A stretch of 64,000 bases of DNA, taken from NCBI GenBank assembly GCA_029255685.2, contig CM055319.2, positions 33,567,068 to 33,631,067 on the forward strand, in the 5' to 3' direction. The notes below the pieces were generated by a model. The model saw only the letters and a program-made list of their open reading frames with translations. It searched no databases and was not told where the DNA came from. Made by a program: the position numbers and the translations under genes. The DNA is from Silene conica. Its lineage: Eukaryota; Streptophyta; Magnoliopsida; Caryophyllales; Caryophyllaceae. Of the stretch, positions 48,055-58,700 are shown piece by piece; position 1 is the stretch's first letter; each line of letters starts with the position of its first letter.

Positions 48055-48376
48055 CGAGTTCTAGGCTATCCCATATTTATTTAGCTGAATTACAAGAAGA
48101 GAAGCGATCAAATTCAGAAGTAATCAGACCGTTTTGAAGTAGACTCATGGCTTTTGAATTTTTCTCAGCAATCTTGTAATCTGCTTCCACATAATCACTT
48201 TCTGATTTCTCATATGTGGTTCCATTTGCAGAGGCGACCAAGATCTTCTTTGGTCCAGTTTGATTTATCTTCCAGCATTCCCAATCACGTCCTTTGACGT
48301 AGTGGGTCATCATGTTCTTCCACAAGCTATAGTTCTTTCCATCGAAGATGGGACACTTAAGGTGTTTAAAATCCAT
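48055..48376 (-). pseudogene. SIRE gag N-terminus
   Basis: Starts at the ATG at 48376, 54 bp downstream of the PBS, with the SIRE gag opening (PIFDGKNYSLWKNMMTHYVK). A TAA at 48077-48079 interrupts it; past the stop the same frame runs on through the hAT site into the piece at 46505-47090. So the gene has at least a nonsense change, two insertions and a frame change. Confidence 0.85.
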
Positions 48377-48429
48377 TAAGAATCAATAGAAGGATCAATC
48401 TCAAGCTGTAAGGCTTTCAAGAGCACGAG

Positions 48430-48441
48430 GCTCTGATACCA
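48430..48441 (-). other. Primer-binding site, left SIRE copy
   Basis: The minus strand reads TGGTATCAGAGC, two bases from the LTR edge at 48444. It shows that this LTR acts as the 5' LTR for the SIRE sequence to its left. Confidence 0.92.
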
Positions 48442-48443
48442 AT

Positions 48444-49966
48444 TGAAGAGTCTATTGACCTAGATATACTCAAGAAGGGGGGGTTGAATTGAGTATGCCA
48501 ACTTTTTCGATTCTTCTTCGATGTATGTTGATATAACGTGATAGTAGCAAGTAACGAGTAAGAACGATAAAGTAAAAGGAGACACGATCTTTTGAAGTGG
48601 TTCAGTTTCACAAATCGAAACCTACGTCCACTATTCTCGATTAATAAAATTAGTACCTTCTCCGGATTACAATTTTATCAACCCTACTCGTACAACTTTG
48701 ATATTAGTTGTAACTCAAACTAGATACCGTTAAATACCTAGCTATGTCAAGCACCGTGAAATACTTGACTACAATAAGTACCGCTAAATACTCGAATCTA
48801 TCTTAATTGAATAAGTTGAAATCTTCAACAAACTCTTGTGTTCAACGATTTTGAACGAATGAGAGTAATCTTCAAAGCTTGTAGTCTTTATTACGAGATT
48901 TGACAATGATTGGCACGGAAAACGAGATGCACGAAAGATAGCGTTCAGTTCTTTCTTTTGAGCATGAGGCGTGTATTGTTGTGGTCTTGAACGTGTGATA
49001 TAGTGTCCTTATATATATAGTAATTTAAATCTAGGTTGAATCCTAGATAGTTTAGGAATATTACTTTATCTAGAATACTTATTCTAGGTAATATTTTAAA
49101 ACTAATCTTATTTGATTTAGGAAAGGACTTTTATAAGATATTATTAAATTAAGACATAAGATTGTTTTATCAAAAACCTATTTGATTTAGGAAACAATTT
49201 ATATCTTAAAATATAACATCCTACTTTAAATCAATTCCTAATTCTTGTCAAGATATAATAAAATATATCTTTAATCAAATCCTAGTTTGACTTTAAGTAA
49301 ATTAAATAAACACATATTATTTATCTAATTAAACCATAAAGACAATGAAAACGTATTAGTAGTCGTGTAGGAAACGTGAGGCTTGCTTCCTCGACACGTT
49401 TGCCAAAGAACGCTTCCCGAGATGTACGTTTCATAGGACACGTTTTTCGAGACATATTTCTCGAAGCACGTTTCCCTAGGAGTTTAGATTTTGACAATAA
49501 CGGTTAGAATAAAATTCTTAGTATATTAGAATAAATAATTATCTCATAGGATAATTATTTTAATCCTTGTTAACCAAAGAATATTTTTATCCTAAAAACC
49601 GTTTTAAGATTACTAAATTAATATATGATAATATAACAATAATACGCATATATTTTCACGCTTTTATTTATTCCATGCAAATCTCACTTCTTCAGTAGTT
49701 ATAGATACGACCTATAACTTAGGAGCTCTTTGATTCCGCAATAAGACTTTTATCTTGTAAGTCTTCAAAAAGACTCGACACAAGCTTGATCTTTCTTCAA
49801 TCTACGATTGAATCTATACTTTGCTAAACTACGATCTTTGCTCTATAATTAACTGTACACTTAAACGCACGATTACACGCATATGTATATAAAACATAAT
49901 TATCTAGACTTGCCATTATTAAAACATAAAACAATATATTAAATATATAAAATATATTACTCAACA
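48444..49966 (-). mobile_element. SIRE LTR shared by two internal regions
   Basis: 1523 bp, TGAAGAGTC to TACTCAACA (plus-strand reading). A PBS lies on its left side and a PPT on its right side, so it is at once the 5' LTR of the left SIRE copy and the 3' LTR of the right one. It contains stem-loops at 48720-48793, a TATA candidate at 49010-49020 (minus) and an AGTTATAG/CTATAACT hairpin at 49697-49719. ORFs near 48417-48611 are LTR or leader sequence. Confidence 0.9.
48720..48793 (-). repeat. Three stem-loops, SIRE LTR
   Basis: Same layout as 17227-17301, with loops CCGTTAAA, CCGTGAAA and CCGCTAAA. Stem 2 is GTCAAGCA/TACTTGAC here against GACAAATA/TATTTGTC in the solo LTR, which includes two compensated base pairs. 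Stems 1 and 3 each have one mismatch. Confidence 0.82.
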
Positions 49967-49981
49967 AATTCCCCCTTTTTA
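49967..49981 (-). other. Polypurine tract, right SIRE copy
   Basis: The minus strand reads AAAAAGGGGGAATT directly upstream of the LTR. It marks the end of the right SIRE internal region. Confidence 0.85.
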
Positions 49982-50668
49982 ATAATGGCAAGTCTTATCT
50001 AGAATCGTGTCTAAGTGTAAGGTAGTAACGTTCCCCTCAACATAATATTGGTCATTCATAATATAGATCAACTAGGGTTTCTATTTTTAGATTAAACCAA
50101 TTACTTAAAGAACTATGAGAGACAATACGTTACGACAAGGAGCAATCTTAAGCAAATTCGTAATCTAGGTCGCATTCTTTTTCCCCTCTTGACATCATTG
50201 AAAAGAAGGAAACAAAGACATAAAACGACTAGAATGATATATAACGAAACAAATCTAAGCATGCGATTCTAAATTAAACACACAAACATGATTAAAATCA
50301 AGCAAATACGAGATACGAACGGGAGATCGACACAACCAAATACTAGAAAGCCTATGGGCCGAATATACAAAAGAAAGCCGCATGGGCTGAATGTGTCGGA
50401 TCATGGCCTAATGGGCCGAATGTAGTAGGTAATAGGGCCGAAAGTTTTAAAATAGTCTAAAATATGCAATACATGCCAATTGGGCCGAATAGGGGATAGG
50501 GAAAATTGGGCCAAAGATAGCTAAAGGCTGAAGTAATGATAATAAAGGAAGGGAAAGGGAAGTGGGCTAGTAACCAATATCCACCACGAGAGCCCAGAAA
50601 CCAATTCCGCGTCCTAGCCAAAAACACGATCCTTGCAAACAACCAAAACAGAGCATACACACGAGAAT
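49982..50668 (-). other. SIRE 3' noncoding region with TGGGCC cluster
   Basis: The region between the extra ORF and the PPT. Between about 50355 and 50570 it has about six words of the form TGGGCCGAA, TGGGCTGAA, AGGGCCGAAAG or TGGGCCAAAG. TGGGCC is the plant site II (TCP-binding) core. No ORF with homology. Confidence 0.6.
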
Positions 50669-52162
50669 TCACTCTGGATGACGAATAATATGGGGGTTGA
50701 CGAACTCGGGACGGGTACGATACTCCAATGTATCCAAATGATCAAGGCAACTTGCGACATAACGACCTTGAGCATCGATTGCGCGCTCAAAGTTAAGGGC
50801 CTTGAGAGAGAGCGCCTTCACCGCGGCCAAACATTGAGCCCCATCCTCATGTAGTCCACGACTATCACGAACCAAGGCTCCACCTTGAGTGGTCAGGAAC
50901 TGATGACGATCACTCACCCCAATAATCTCCTCCTTCACGTCCTTTAATTCACGGGTTAAATGTGCGAGACTCATATCGACTTTTTTCATCCATTCTCGCA
51001 ACTCATCATTCATGCCTGACCCGTTTCCACCCTCGGTTTTCGCGCCCTTCAACCCAGAAATAACCGAAACCAATTTATCCACCTTTCCTTCTAAAACATC
51101 TAAATTTCCGTTCATCTTATCTTCTCCACTCTCACGCCCAAACAACAAGTCACCATCCTTACCAAGAAGTCCCATCAACTTCATTAGTTTGTCATTCATA
51201 CGGTCTCGGGGCACCACGCCATAACTACTTATGTCAACAACTTCGGCATGGAAAAGTAACTCCGAGACCCACATCCCATACGGAATATCCAACGTAGTAC
51301 AAAAACGTTCTTTAACTAAAATCTTGGACACATGAACAATTTTCGCACAAACCAAAGGTGCCAAGTTTACCTTAACCCCGACTAACCACTTATAAAGGAC
51401 AATCGCCTCACAACAGCTCAACTTATCTCGACCACCACGGCGAGGTAAGATGGAATTCCAAGGAAAGTTTACAAAGAACGTAAGTTTAGGATTGAACGAG
51501 TTTGTCAAAAGAGGACTAACTTCCTTCGCAAGTTCATCAAAGTATGACTTAATCACCATCTTTTCATCTTTTGACACATTTGACCATTCCTTACTCGGAT
51601 CAAGAACCAACCCATTATTTTTCAGCTTGAATACACGACACATATCGTCAATTGAAATTTCGACATCCCTGCCATTAACCACTGCCCTCAACCCATTCTC
51701 CATCAATTTCACAGTGGCATAAAATTGTACGAATTCAATAGGGAATATGAGACCCGAAAAATTACTAACATATAACCAATCTTGAAAAATCAAGAAATCC
51801 TTAAAAAATTGTAAAGACGGAGACCCATTAACCCAAGAAGTCGGATAAAACCGGCTTGCATGTATGGAATACGGTAAGAGACGTTCAATCAACATACCTT
51901 CGTGCTTAGTTACGCGTACCTTCTCTAAACCCGCCTTGGTCGCATCACCGGAAATATCTCGAAACAGGGGACGAGGTGAAAGACCTTCTTCAAACAACTC
52001 ATCCTCCATAACTGACTTTCCCTTGTCGACTTTACGCCGTTTACTGCCTTCTGATTTCGGAATGGTAACGGAGATTGGTTCTGGGGACGGTGGCGGTGAG
52101 GGCGTCGGAGTCGGAGATGGAAGTTTGTGACGGGTAGAACGTCGAGCTGATAATGGCGGCAT
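50669..52162 (-). CDS. SIRE extra ORF downstream of pol
   Basis: An intact 497-codon frame on the minus strand, about 610 bp after the RNase H stop, in the place where SIRE-lineage Copia elements carry an additional (often called env-like) ORF. Residues about 14-30 are Pro/Ser/Thr-rich, followed by a basic KRRK cluster that could be a nuclear signal. Residues about 70-330 are a globular domain with words such as RFYPTSWVNG, FPIEFVQFY, DMCRVF and CEAIVLYKWL, resembling the plant retrotransposon/transposon-associated domain in this position. Residues about 375-430 look like a coiled coil. I see no signal peptide or clear transmembrane helix, so an envelope role is not supported. It is undamaged while the surrounding pol is broken. 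Function unknown. Confidence 0.75.
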   Translation of the reverse strand: MPPLSARRSTRHKLPSPTPTPSPPPSPEPISVTIPKSEGSKRRKVDKGKSVMEDELFEEGLSPRPLFRDISGDATKAGLEKVRVTKHEGMLIERLLPYSIHASRFYPTSWVNGSPSLQFFKDFLIFQDWLYVSNFSGLIFPIEFVQFYATVKLMENGLRAVVNGRDVEISIDDMCRVFKLKNNGLVLDPSKEWSNVSKDEKMVIKSYFDELAKEVSPLLTNSFNPKLTFFVNFPWNSILPRRGGRDKLSCCEAIVLYKWLVGVKVNLAPLVCAKIVHVSKILVKERFCTTLDIPYGMWVSELLFHAEVVDISSYGVVPRDRMNDKLMKLMGLLGKDGDLLFGRESGEDKMNGNLDVLEGKVDKLVSVISGLKGAKTEGGNGSGMNDELREWMKKVDMSLAHLTRELKDVKEEIIGVSDRHQFLTTQGGALVRDSRGLHEDGAQCLAAVKALSLKALNFERAIDAQGRYVASCLDHLDTLEYRTRPEFVNPHIIRHPE

Positions 52163-52773
52163 GTTTGTATATGAGGTAATATTTGTGAAGTTTCTTGGAT
52201 GGTTTTAATGGAGATTTATTTTGGTGTTTCTTGAATGGAGATTAATTTGGGTAAAGTTTTTGGGGTAAATGGGATTTGACAGGGTGAAGTGAGGTGTGAG
52301 GTTACAGTAATTGTGATTGACGGTTATAGGAGGTGAGGTTTGAGTGTTAGAGTGGTAAAGGGGGGGGGGGGGGTGTTACACGTGGGGTAGGTAGGAGTAG
52401 GTTAGGTAATTTATTAGTTTTAGGTAAAACGTAATTATATGTTACGATTTGAGTTTGTTACGTAAATAAAGTACGTAAATAATTAACACAAGTTTATAAT
52501 GAGTTACGTACTTGAGGTACGTAACTACACATATATATAATATTAATATAATAATATTTTAGACATAAATATTGTTAATATTAGAATATTATTATTTTGA
52601 TTGAGATATTGGTTATGTTCGTTCGTATAACGCATAGCATGATATAATCAAAATTCGAGCATTCAATAAAAAAAATAACACACAAAAGCATGCAGCGGAA
52701 TATACGGACACAGTCATATAATTTTGTCCTTTTCATAGTCAGTCATCGGGTTATTTTCAGCTCTTAAGATCGA
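52163..52773 (-). other. Spacer between SIRE pol and extra ORF
   Basis: About 610 bp, AT-rich at its pol-proximal end, with a G-run near 52359-52373 and GTTACGT repeats around 52440-52520. Nothing coding seen. It could hold a promoter or splice acceptor for the extra ORF, but no signal is decisive. Confidence 0.5.
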
Positions 52774-54117
52774 TTAGGTGCCACCGATTAAACCAATTTC
52801 CAATCGTAAAGTCTCAAATCGTTCCCTAGTCAAAGGTTTAGTAAAAATATCCGCCCATTGTTTTTCCGTACTACAAAATTCCAACTTAATGTTTATCTTT
52901 TCTACATGGTCACGTAAGAAGTGATGTCTAATTTCTATGTGTTTTGTTCTCGAGTGCTGAGCCGGGTTCTTAGATATTATTATAGCACTCGTATTATCAC
53001 ATAATATAGGTACACATCCCACGTCAATACCATAATCAAGTAATTGCTGTTTTAACCATAGGAGTTGGGAACATACCAGTGCGGCTGCAATATATTCTGC
53101 TTCTGCGGTTGACAAGGCGACATAATTTTGTTTCTTGGATGCCCATGATATAATACATGGTCCAACGAAGGCTGCAAGTCCAGAAGTACATTTTCTATCT
53201 AAAGAACAACCTGCATAATCTGCATCTGAATATCCTAATAGGTTAAAATTACAATCCATGGGATACCATAGGTATAATTTTGATGTTCCGATTAGGTATC
53301 TTAGAATTCTCTTAACCGCAATCATATGTGATTTTTTTGGTGCAGACTGGGACCGAGCACAGACTCAAACACTAAGCATTATATCTGGACGACTTGCAAT
53401 AAGATAAAGAAGTGAGCCGATCATACCTCTATAAGTAGTTTCATCTACTGACTTACCGTCTTCGTCTTTGGTGAGCTTTTTATCTGTAACCCTTGGAGTA
53501 GGCATGGGATGAGAGGATTCCATTCCGAATTTCTTTATTAATTCCTTGACATATTTTTGTTGATGCACTTTGATACCCTCGTTCGTTTGTTGAATTTGAA
53601 GTCCAAGGAAGAATTTTAATTCTCCCATCATACTCATATCGAACTCGGATGTCATCAACTCTGAGAAGTATAGGCACAACTTTTTGTTGGTTGAGCCAAA
53701 TATAATATCGTCAACGTAGATCTGGACTACTAAAAGATTGGAATTTTCACTCTTCAGAAATAATGTTTTGTCCACTGATCCCCTCTTGAACCCGCTTTCC
53801 AATAGAAACTTTGATAGTCTGTCGTACCATGCTCGATGGGGCCTGTTTCAGCCCGTAGAGAGCTTTGTCCAATCTGTATACGTGATCTTTGAGTTTGCTG
53901 TCAGGAAATCCAGGAGGTTGTTCGACATAGACTTCCTCCTGAAGATATCCGTTAAGGAATGCAGTCTTAACATCCATTTGAAATTTCATTCCTTTATGTG
54001 CAGCAAATGATATGAGCAAGCGAATCGCTTCAAGGCGAGCAACTGGAGCGAAGGTTTCGTCCTAATCGATCCCTTCCTGCTGATTGTATCCTTGAACGAC
54101 CAGTCTTGCTTTGTTAC
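52774..54117 (-). pseudogene. SIRE RT (C-terminal part) and RNase H
   Basis: Reading down from 54117: RT from the KARLV segment, a TAG near 54063 (GID*DETF), [10 protein letters not shown], a one-base frame change near 53835, YVDD within IYVDDIIFGS (near 53720), then PDIMLSV, a TGA at 53365-53367, and RNase H (53325-52774) with SDADYAG, STAEAEYIAA, CDN and the terminal KPLTRERFE segment. The RNase H part alone is open to its natural stop. The gene continues at 61567-61730 and 62995-64000 beyond two insertions. Confidence 0.88.
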
Positions 54118-54681
54118 TGTAACAACCCGACCCGCCACCGTCGTAACACAAACCCAATAAGATGGGTCTGCACTTTTGGGCCCATTATTTGTCCTCACTT
54201 AAGCCCAAAAACACAAGGCCTTGTTACTAAGTGGTGGGTGGAAGCTATTATAAACATATCACAAGCCTCACATTCTACCGATGTGGGACAACATTCCTCT
54301 CATACTCTTGGGGTGTTACAAACTCCCCCACTTAAAGAACACAACGTCCTCGTTGTGCCTCAAACTTGACCACAACCAGAGCCAGAATCCTCCCCCGCTA
54401 GGTGTGTGACCCGGGTACTCCCGACCACAGGCTCACCACACGGTCGCAGGGTCGCTCTGATACCATTTGTAACAACCCGACCCGCCACCGACGTAACACA
54501 AACCCAATAAGATGGGTGTGCACTTTTGGGCCCATTATTTGTCCTCACTTAAGCCCAAAAACACAAGGCCTTGTTACTAAGTGGTGGGTGGAAGCTATTA
54601 TAAACATATCACAAGCCTCACATTCTACCGATGTGGGACAACATTCCTCTCATACTCTTGGGGTGTTACAAACTCCCCCAC
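54118..54681 (-). mobile_element. TRIM element with partial second unit
   Basis: A terminal-repeat retrotransposon in miniature: two 203-bp LTRs (54118-54320 and 54468-54670; TGTAACAACCC to GGGGTGTTACA) that differ at two sites, and a 147-bp internal region. On the minus strand the PBS is TGGTATCAGAGC (54454-54465) and the PPT AGTGGGGGAGTT adjoins the left LTR. After the right LTR the internal sequence AACTCCCCCAC starts again (54671-54681), so a second tandem unit was present before Gypsy-2 cut it. TSD GTTAC lies at 54113-54117. No coding capacity. Confidence 0.88.
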
Positions 54682-55743
54682 TGTAACACCTCGAGTTTTA
54701 TGATTTAATCGATGAAATTATTATGTCACGATGTTACTTATGGTGTTGGTACTTGCTTCTTTTTTAAGTTGTTATGCGTCTTATATATGTTTTGTGGGGT
54801 TCGAACTAGAGTTCCTTTAGAGTAGTGTCTTGGGTTCCTCGTGGGGTTCGAACTGGAGACCTCTAGGGGGTGGTGTTGGGCTTTGGAATCCATGCACAAA
54901 TACCACAGCCCACGACACATATACTAAAACCCTACACAATTCTAACACTAAATCCTCACCCCTGCCGCCATATAAGAGGAGTTTATACTCCCATTTTCTG
55001 AACTATCATCATAAAAACAAAACCCTAGACTGCTGCCACCATCACACGGGAAGGAGAGAGGGTGCTCACGACCAGATCCACCGTGCCTAACACCATTCGA
55101 TTCTGGTCAGAAGTCAGGTACGTGTTTTAGGGGTCTGTGTTTGTTTCTAGTTGTGTTGTACTTCCTGTTTTGGTTTCGTGATCGAAGGGCCTGGGGTTGT
55201 GGTCGGTGGGTGTGTTTGGCATGGTAGAGTTGGTTGTAGTCAGGGCTGTGTAATAGGGGTTAGTGTCGGTAGGCTAGGTTGCTTGTGGTGTCGTCGATGG
55301 TGGGGTTTTAGTAGTCTGTTTGTTACGTTCAAAACATGGGTCACAGGGGATTTGCTGGTGTCTCTGTCGGGCAGTGGTTTGGGGGTGGTGTTACTGGCGA
55401 CTCGGGGGAGGTCAATACAGTAATACCACCGTGGTTAAAGGGAGTGTCAGAGGTGGCGTCTGGTGGTAGTCGTGGTTAGTCTTAGCGGTGGTAACAGCCG
55501 TCGACGTCGGGTCTGTTCAGGGGAGTCTGGGGAGTATAAATGTTTCTGGTCTGATTTCAGCAGCCTTGGTTGGGGCTGTCGGCAGGTGACGAGAGGTGTG
55601 GTGGTGTTGTAGTGGTAGATGGTGGTCGGTGGTGTTGAGTGGTGGTGGATACCGGTGTTCGAAGTGGTGGTCTATGGTCTTGTCGCGGGTTTAGGTCGTT
55701 TAGAGGGGGCTGGGTTTCGAGTCCTTCTAAGTTTTTTTTCTCA

Positions 55744-55785
<42 letters not shown>

Positions 55786-55786
55786 C
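54682..55786 (+). mobile_element. Gypsy-2 5' LTR, 3' half deleted
   Basis: Begins TGTAACACCTCGAG and matches 59352-60516 closely (about a dozen differences over 1.06 kb). It ends inside an (ATT)n tract (55744-55785, about 14 units), where it is fused to pol. The rest of the LTR, the PBS, the leader and gag are missing. CATATAAG (54969-54976) is a TATA candidate that remains upstream of the fused pol. Confidence 0.85.
54969..54976 (+). promoter_or_regulatory. Candidate TATA box, Gypsy-2 5' LTR
   Basis: CATATAAG, present at the same place in the 3' LTR (59637-59644) and comparable in position to the Gypsy-1 LTR box. It could still drive transcription into the fused pol frame. Confidence 0.45.
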
Positions 55787-58700
55787 TTGTGAACTCTAAA
55801 CCTACTTTTGTACTTTTCGATTCCGGTGCCACCCATTCGTTTATGTCTAGAGATCATGTTAAGGCTTTGGGACTTGAGAGATTTGATTGGGTCGCGGATT
55901 CAGTGACCATACCATCAGGCGAGTCTGTAGTTTGTAATAGAGTATATGGTAGTGTACCCATTAAAATCGGGGAAGCAATTTTCTATTGTGATCTCATAAA
56001 GTTTCCTCTGGGGGGTTTTGAGGTGATCCTAGGGATGGACTGGTTGGGGAAGTATAGGGCTTTTATCGATTGCCACCAAAAGAAAATTTCTTTGAAGGGA
56101 CCCAAGGGAGTGAGGGTGTCTTACAAGGGATACCGCGTCAAGCCAAAAATCAAATTCATATCCGTCAATACCCTGAAGTCTAGCTTGCGAAAAGGAGAGA
56201 GCCTAATCTTGTGCCAAATGTGGAATTGTGAGGCTGAGACTCCAAAGACTAGTGACATACCTGTGGTACGGGAGTTTGAGGGAGTATTTCGAGACGACGT
56301 TCCAGGGTTGCCGCCAAGGAGGGAAGTGGAATTCTCCATTGACCTAAAACCAGGGGCGGGGCCAATATCTAAATCACCGTACCGTATGGGACCGAAGGAG
56401 ATGGAGGAGTTGAAGAACCAATTGGATGAACTAGCTGAGAAAGGGTTCATCCGACCTAGTGTGTCGCCCTGGGGAGCCCCTGTTTTATTTGTGAAGAAGA
56501 AGGATGAGAGTTTGAGGTTGTGTGTCGACTACCGAGAGCTGAACAATGTGACAATCAAGAACCGTTATCCTTTGCCGAGAATTGACGACTTGTTTGATCA
56601 GTTGAGTGGAGCTGGGGTTTTCTCCAAGATTGATTTGAGATCCGGGTATCATCAGTTGAGAATAAAGGATGAAGATATTCCGAAGACCGATTTCCGAACG
56701 AGGTATGGCCACTATGAATTTGTGGTTATGCCATTTGGATTGACTAATGCTCCAGCTGTGTTCATGGACTTGATGAACCGAGTCTTCAGCCCATATCTGG
56801 ACAAGTTTGTGGTGGTATTCATAGATGATATCCTGGTATACTCCAAGAATGCAGAAGAGCACGAGGACCATTTGAGGAAAGTACTTCAGACCTTGGAAGA
56901 ACATAAACTCAATGCTAAGTTGAGTAAGTGTGAGTTCTGGTTGGAGAGAGTGGCGTTTCTGGGGCATGTAATTTCAAAGGAGGGAGTGTCTGTCGACCCT
57001 AGTAAGATTGAGGCTGTGACTAAGTGGCAAAGTCCGAAGAATGTGAGTGAGATTCGAAGCTTTCTGGGATTGGCTGGATATTATCGGAGATTTGTCAAAG
57101 ATTTTTCAAAGATAGCGAAGCCGTTGACGTCGTTAATGAGGAAAGAGAACCGTTTTGTCTGGGATGAGAGTTGTGAGAAGGCATTCCTAACCCTTAAGGA
57201 ACGCCTGACCACAGCTCCTATCCTTGCTTTGCCAGTTGGGAGTGATAATTTCGAGGTGTATACTGACGCTTCGAAGCATGGATTAGGATGTGTGTTAATG
57301 CAGAATGGGAGAGTGATCGCGTATGCGTCTCGTCAGCTGAAGACCTACGAGGAGAACTATCCGACTCATGATTTGGAATTGGGCGCAGTCGTATTCGCAC
57401 TTAAATTGTGGCGCCATTACCTTTTTGGAGCTACTTTTAAGGTGTTTTATGATCATAAGAGCCTGAAGTATATCTACACCCAGAGAGAGTTGAACATGCG
57501 GCAGAGGAGGTGGATAGAGTTAATTGGAGATTATGATATGCAGATTGTCTACCACGAAGGCAAGGCAAATGTGGTAGCTGACGCCCTAAGTAGGAAATCT
57601 GTCCATGCTTTGGGTTGTGCCAGGTCGAGAGTGAGGTTGCATGATGAACTAAGGGAGATGGGAATATTTATGATCCGGAAAGGGGATACTCTTAGTGACT
57701 TGACAGTAGAGCCTGAGTTGTATGGCGAGATTCGGGAGTTGCAAGGTAATGATGCGAGAATCCGGAAGTGGCGCAGGATGGTGGAGAGTGAGGGTGGAGA
57801 GTCTGCATCCAAGTTCAGTATTCATACTGACGGTAGTTTGAGGTTCAGTGGGCGATGGTGTGTTCCGGATGTGGAGGAGCTAAAGAAGAAGATCCTGACT
57901 GAAGCTCATGCTACTCCATATTCCGTTCACCCAGGGGGTGATAAGCTGTATAAAGATCTTAAGAAGACATTCTGGTGGCCTAACATGAAGAAGGAAGTTG
58001 CAGAATTTGTGTCAAGGTGTTTGACTTGTCAGAGGGTGAAAGGGGAGCATAAGCGACCTCAAGGGAAAGTTCAACCGTTGGATGTACCAGAGTGGAAGTG
58101 GGAGAACATTTCGATGGACTTTATCGTGGGGTTGCCTCGGACTCAGAGGGGCAACAACATGATTTGGGTGATTGTGGATCGTTTGACTAAGTCAGCTCAC
58201 TTTATTCCAATGAAAGATACCTGGAGTAAAGCCGAGTTGGCTAAGTCATATGTTCAGAATGTGGTCAAACTGCATGACGTACCCAAGGATATTGTTTCGG
58301 ATCGAGACTCGAGGTTTATATCCAGATTTTGGCAGGAGTTGCAGGCAGCGTTGGGTACCCAATTGAAGATGAGTACTGCCTTTCACCCAGCTACTGACGG
58401 TCAGACGGGGAGAACGATTCAGACCCTTGAGGATATGTTGAGGGCTTGTGTACTTGAGTTCGGAGGATCTTGGGAGGATCGACTGGGGTTGATCGAGTTT
58501 TCTTATAATAACAGCTACCATGCAAGCATAGGCATGGCCCCTTTCGAGGCTCTATACGGGAGGAAGTGTCGGAGCCCTGTGTGTTGGGATGATCGAGCTG
58601 ATGTTGTGACATTGGGGCCAGATATGATCCAGGAGATGGTGGAGCAGGTTCAGATTATTCGACAGAGGATGAGGGCCGCTCAGGATAGACAAAAGAGCTA

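Noticed and set aside
51012-52130. Plus-strand ORFs at 51012, 51450 and 51864
   Set aside because: They are antisense to the 497-codon SIRE ORF and have no recognisable domain.
50669-52162. Envelope protein
   Set aside because: No signal peptide, membrane helix or cleavage site seen; only its position after pol recalls the env-like ORFs of SIRE elements.
54118-54681. Cassandra TRIM (5S rRNA-derived LTR)
   Set aside because: I see no 5S rRNA-like promoter sequence in the 203-bp LTR; it is another TRIM family.
55639-55785. N-terminal Tyr-rich segment as a real part of Gypsy-2 pol
   Set aside because: It is LTR plus (ATT)n; the same sequence in the 3' LTR has no link to pol.
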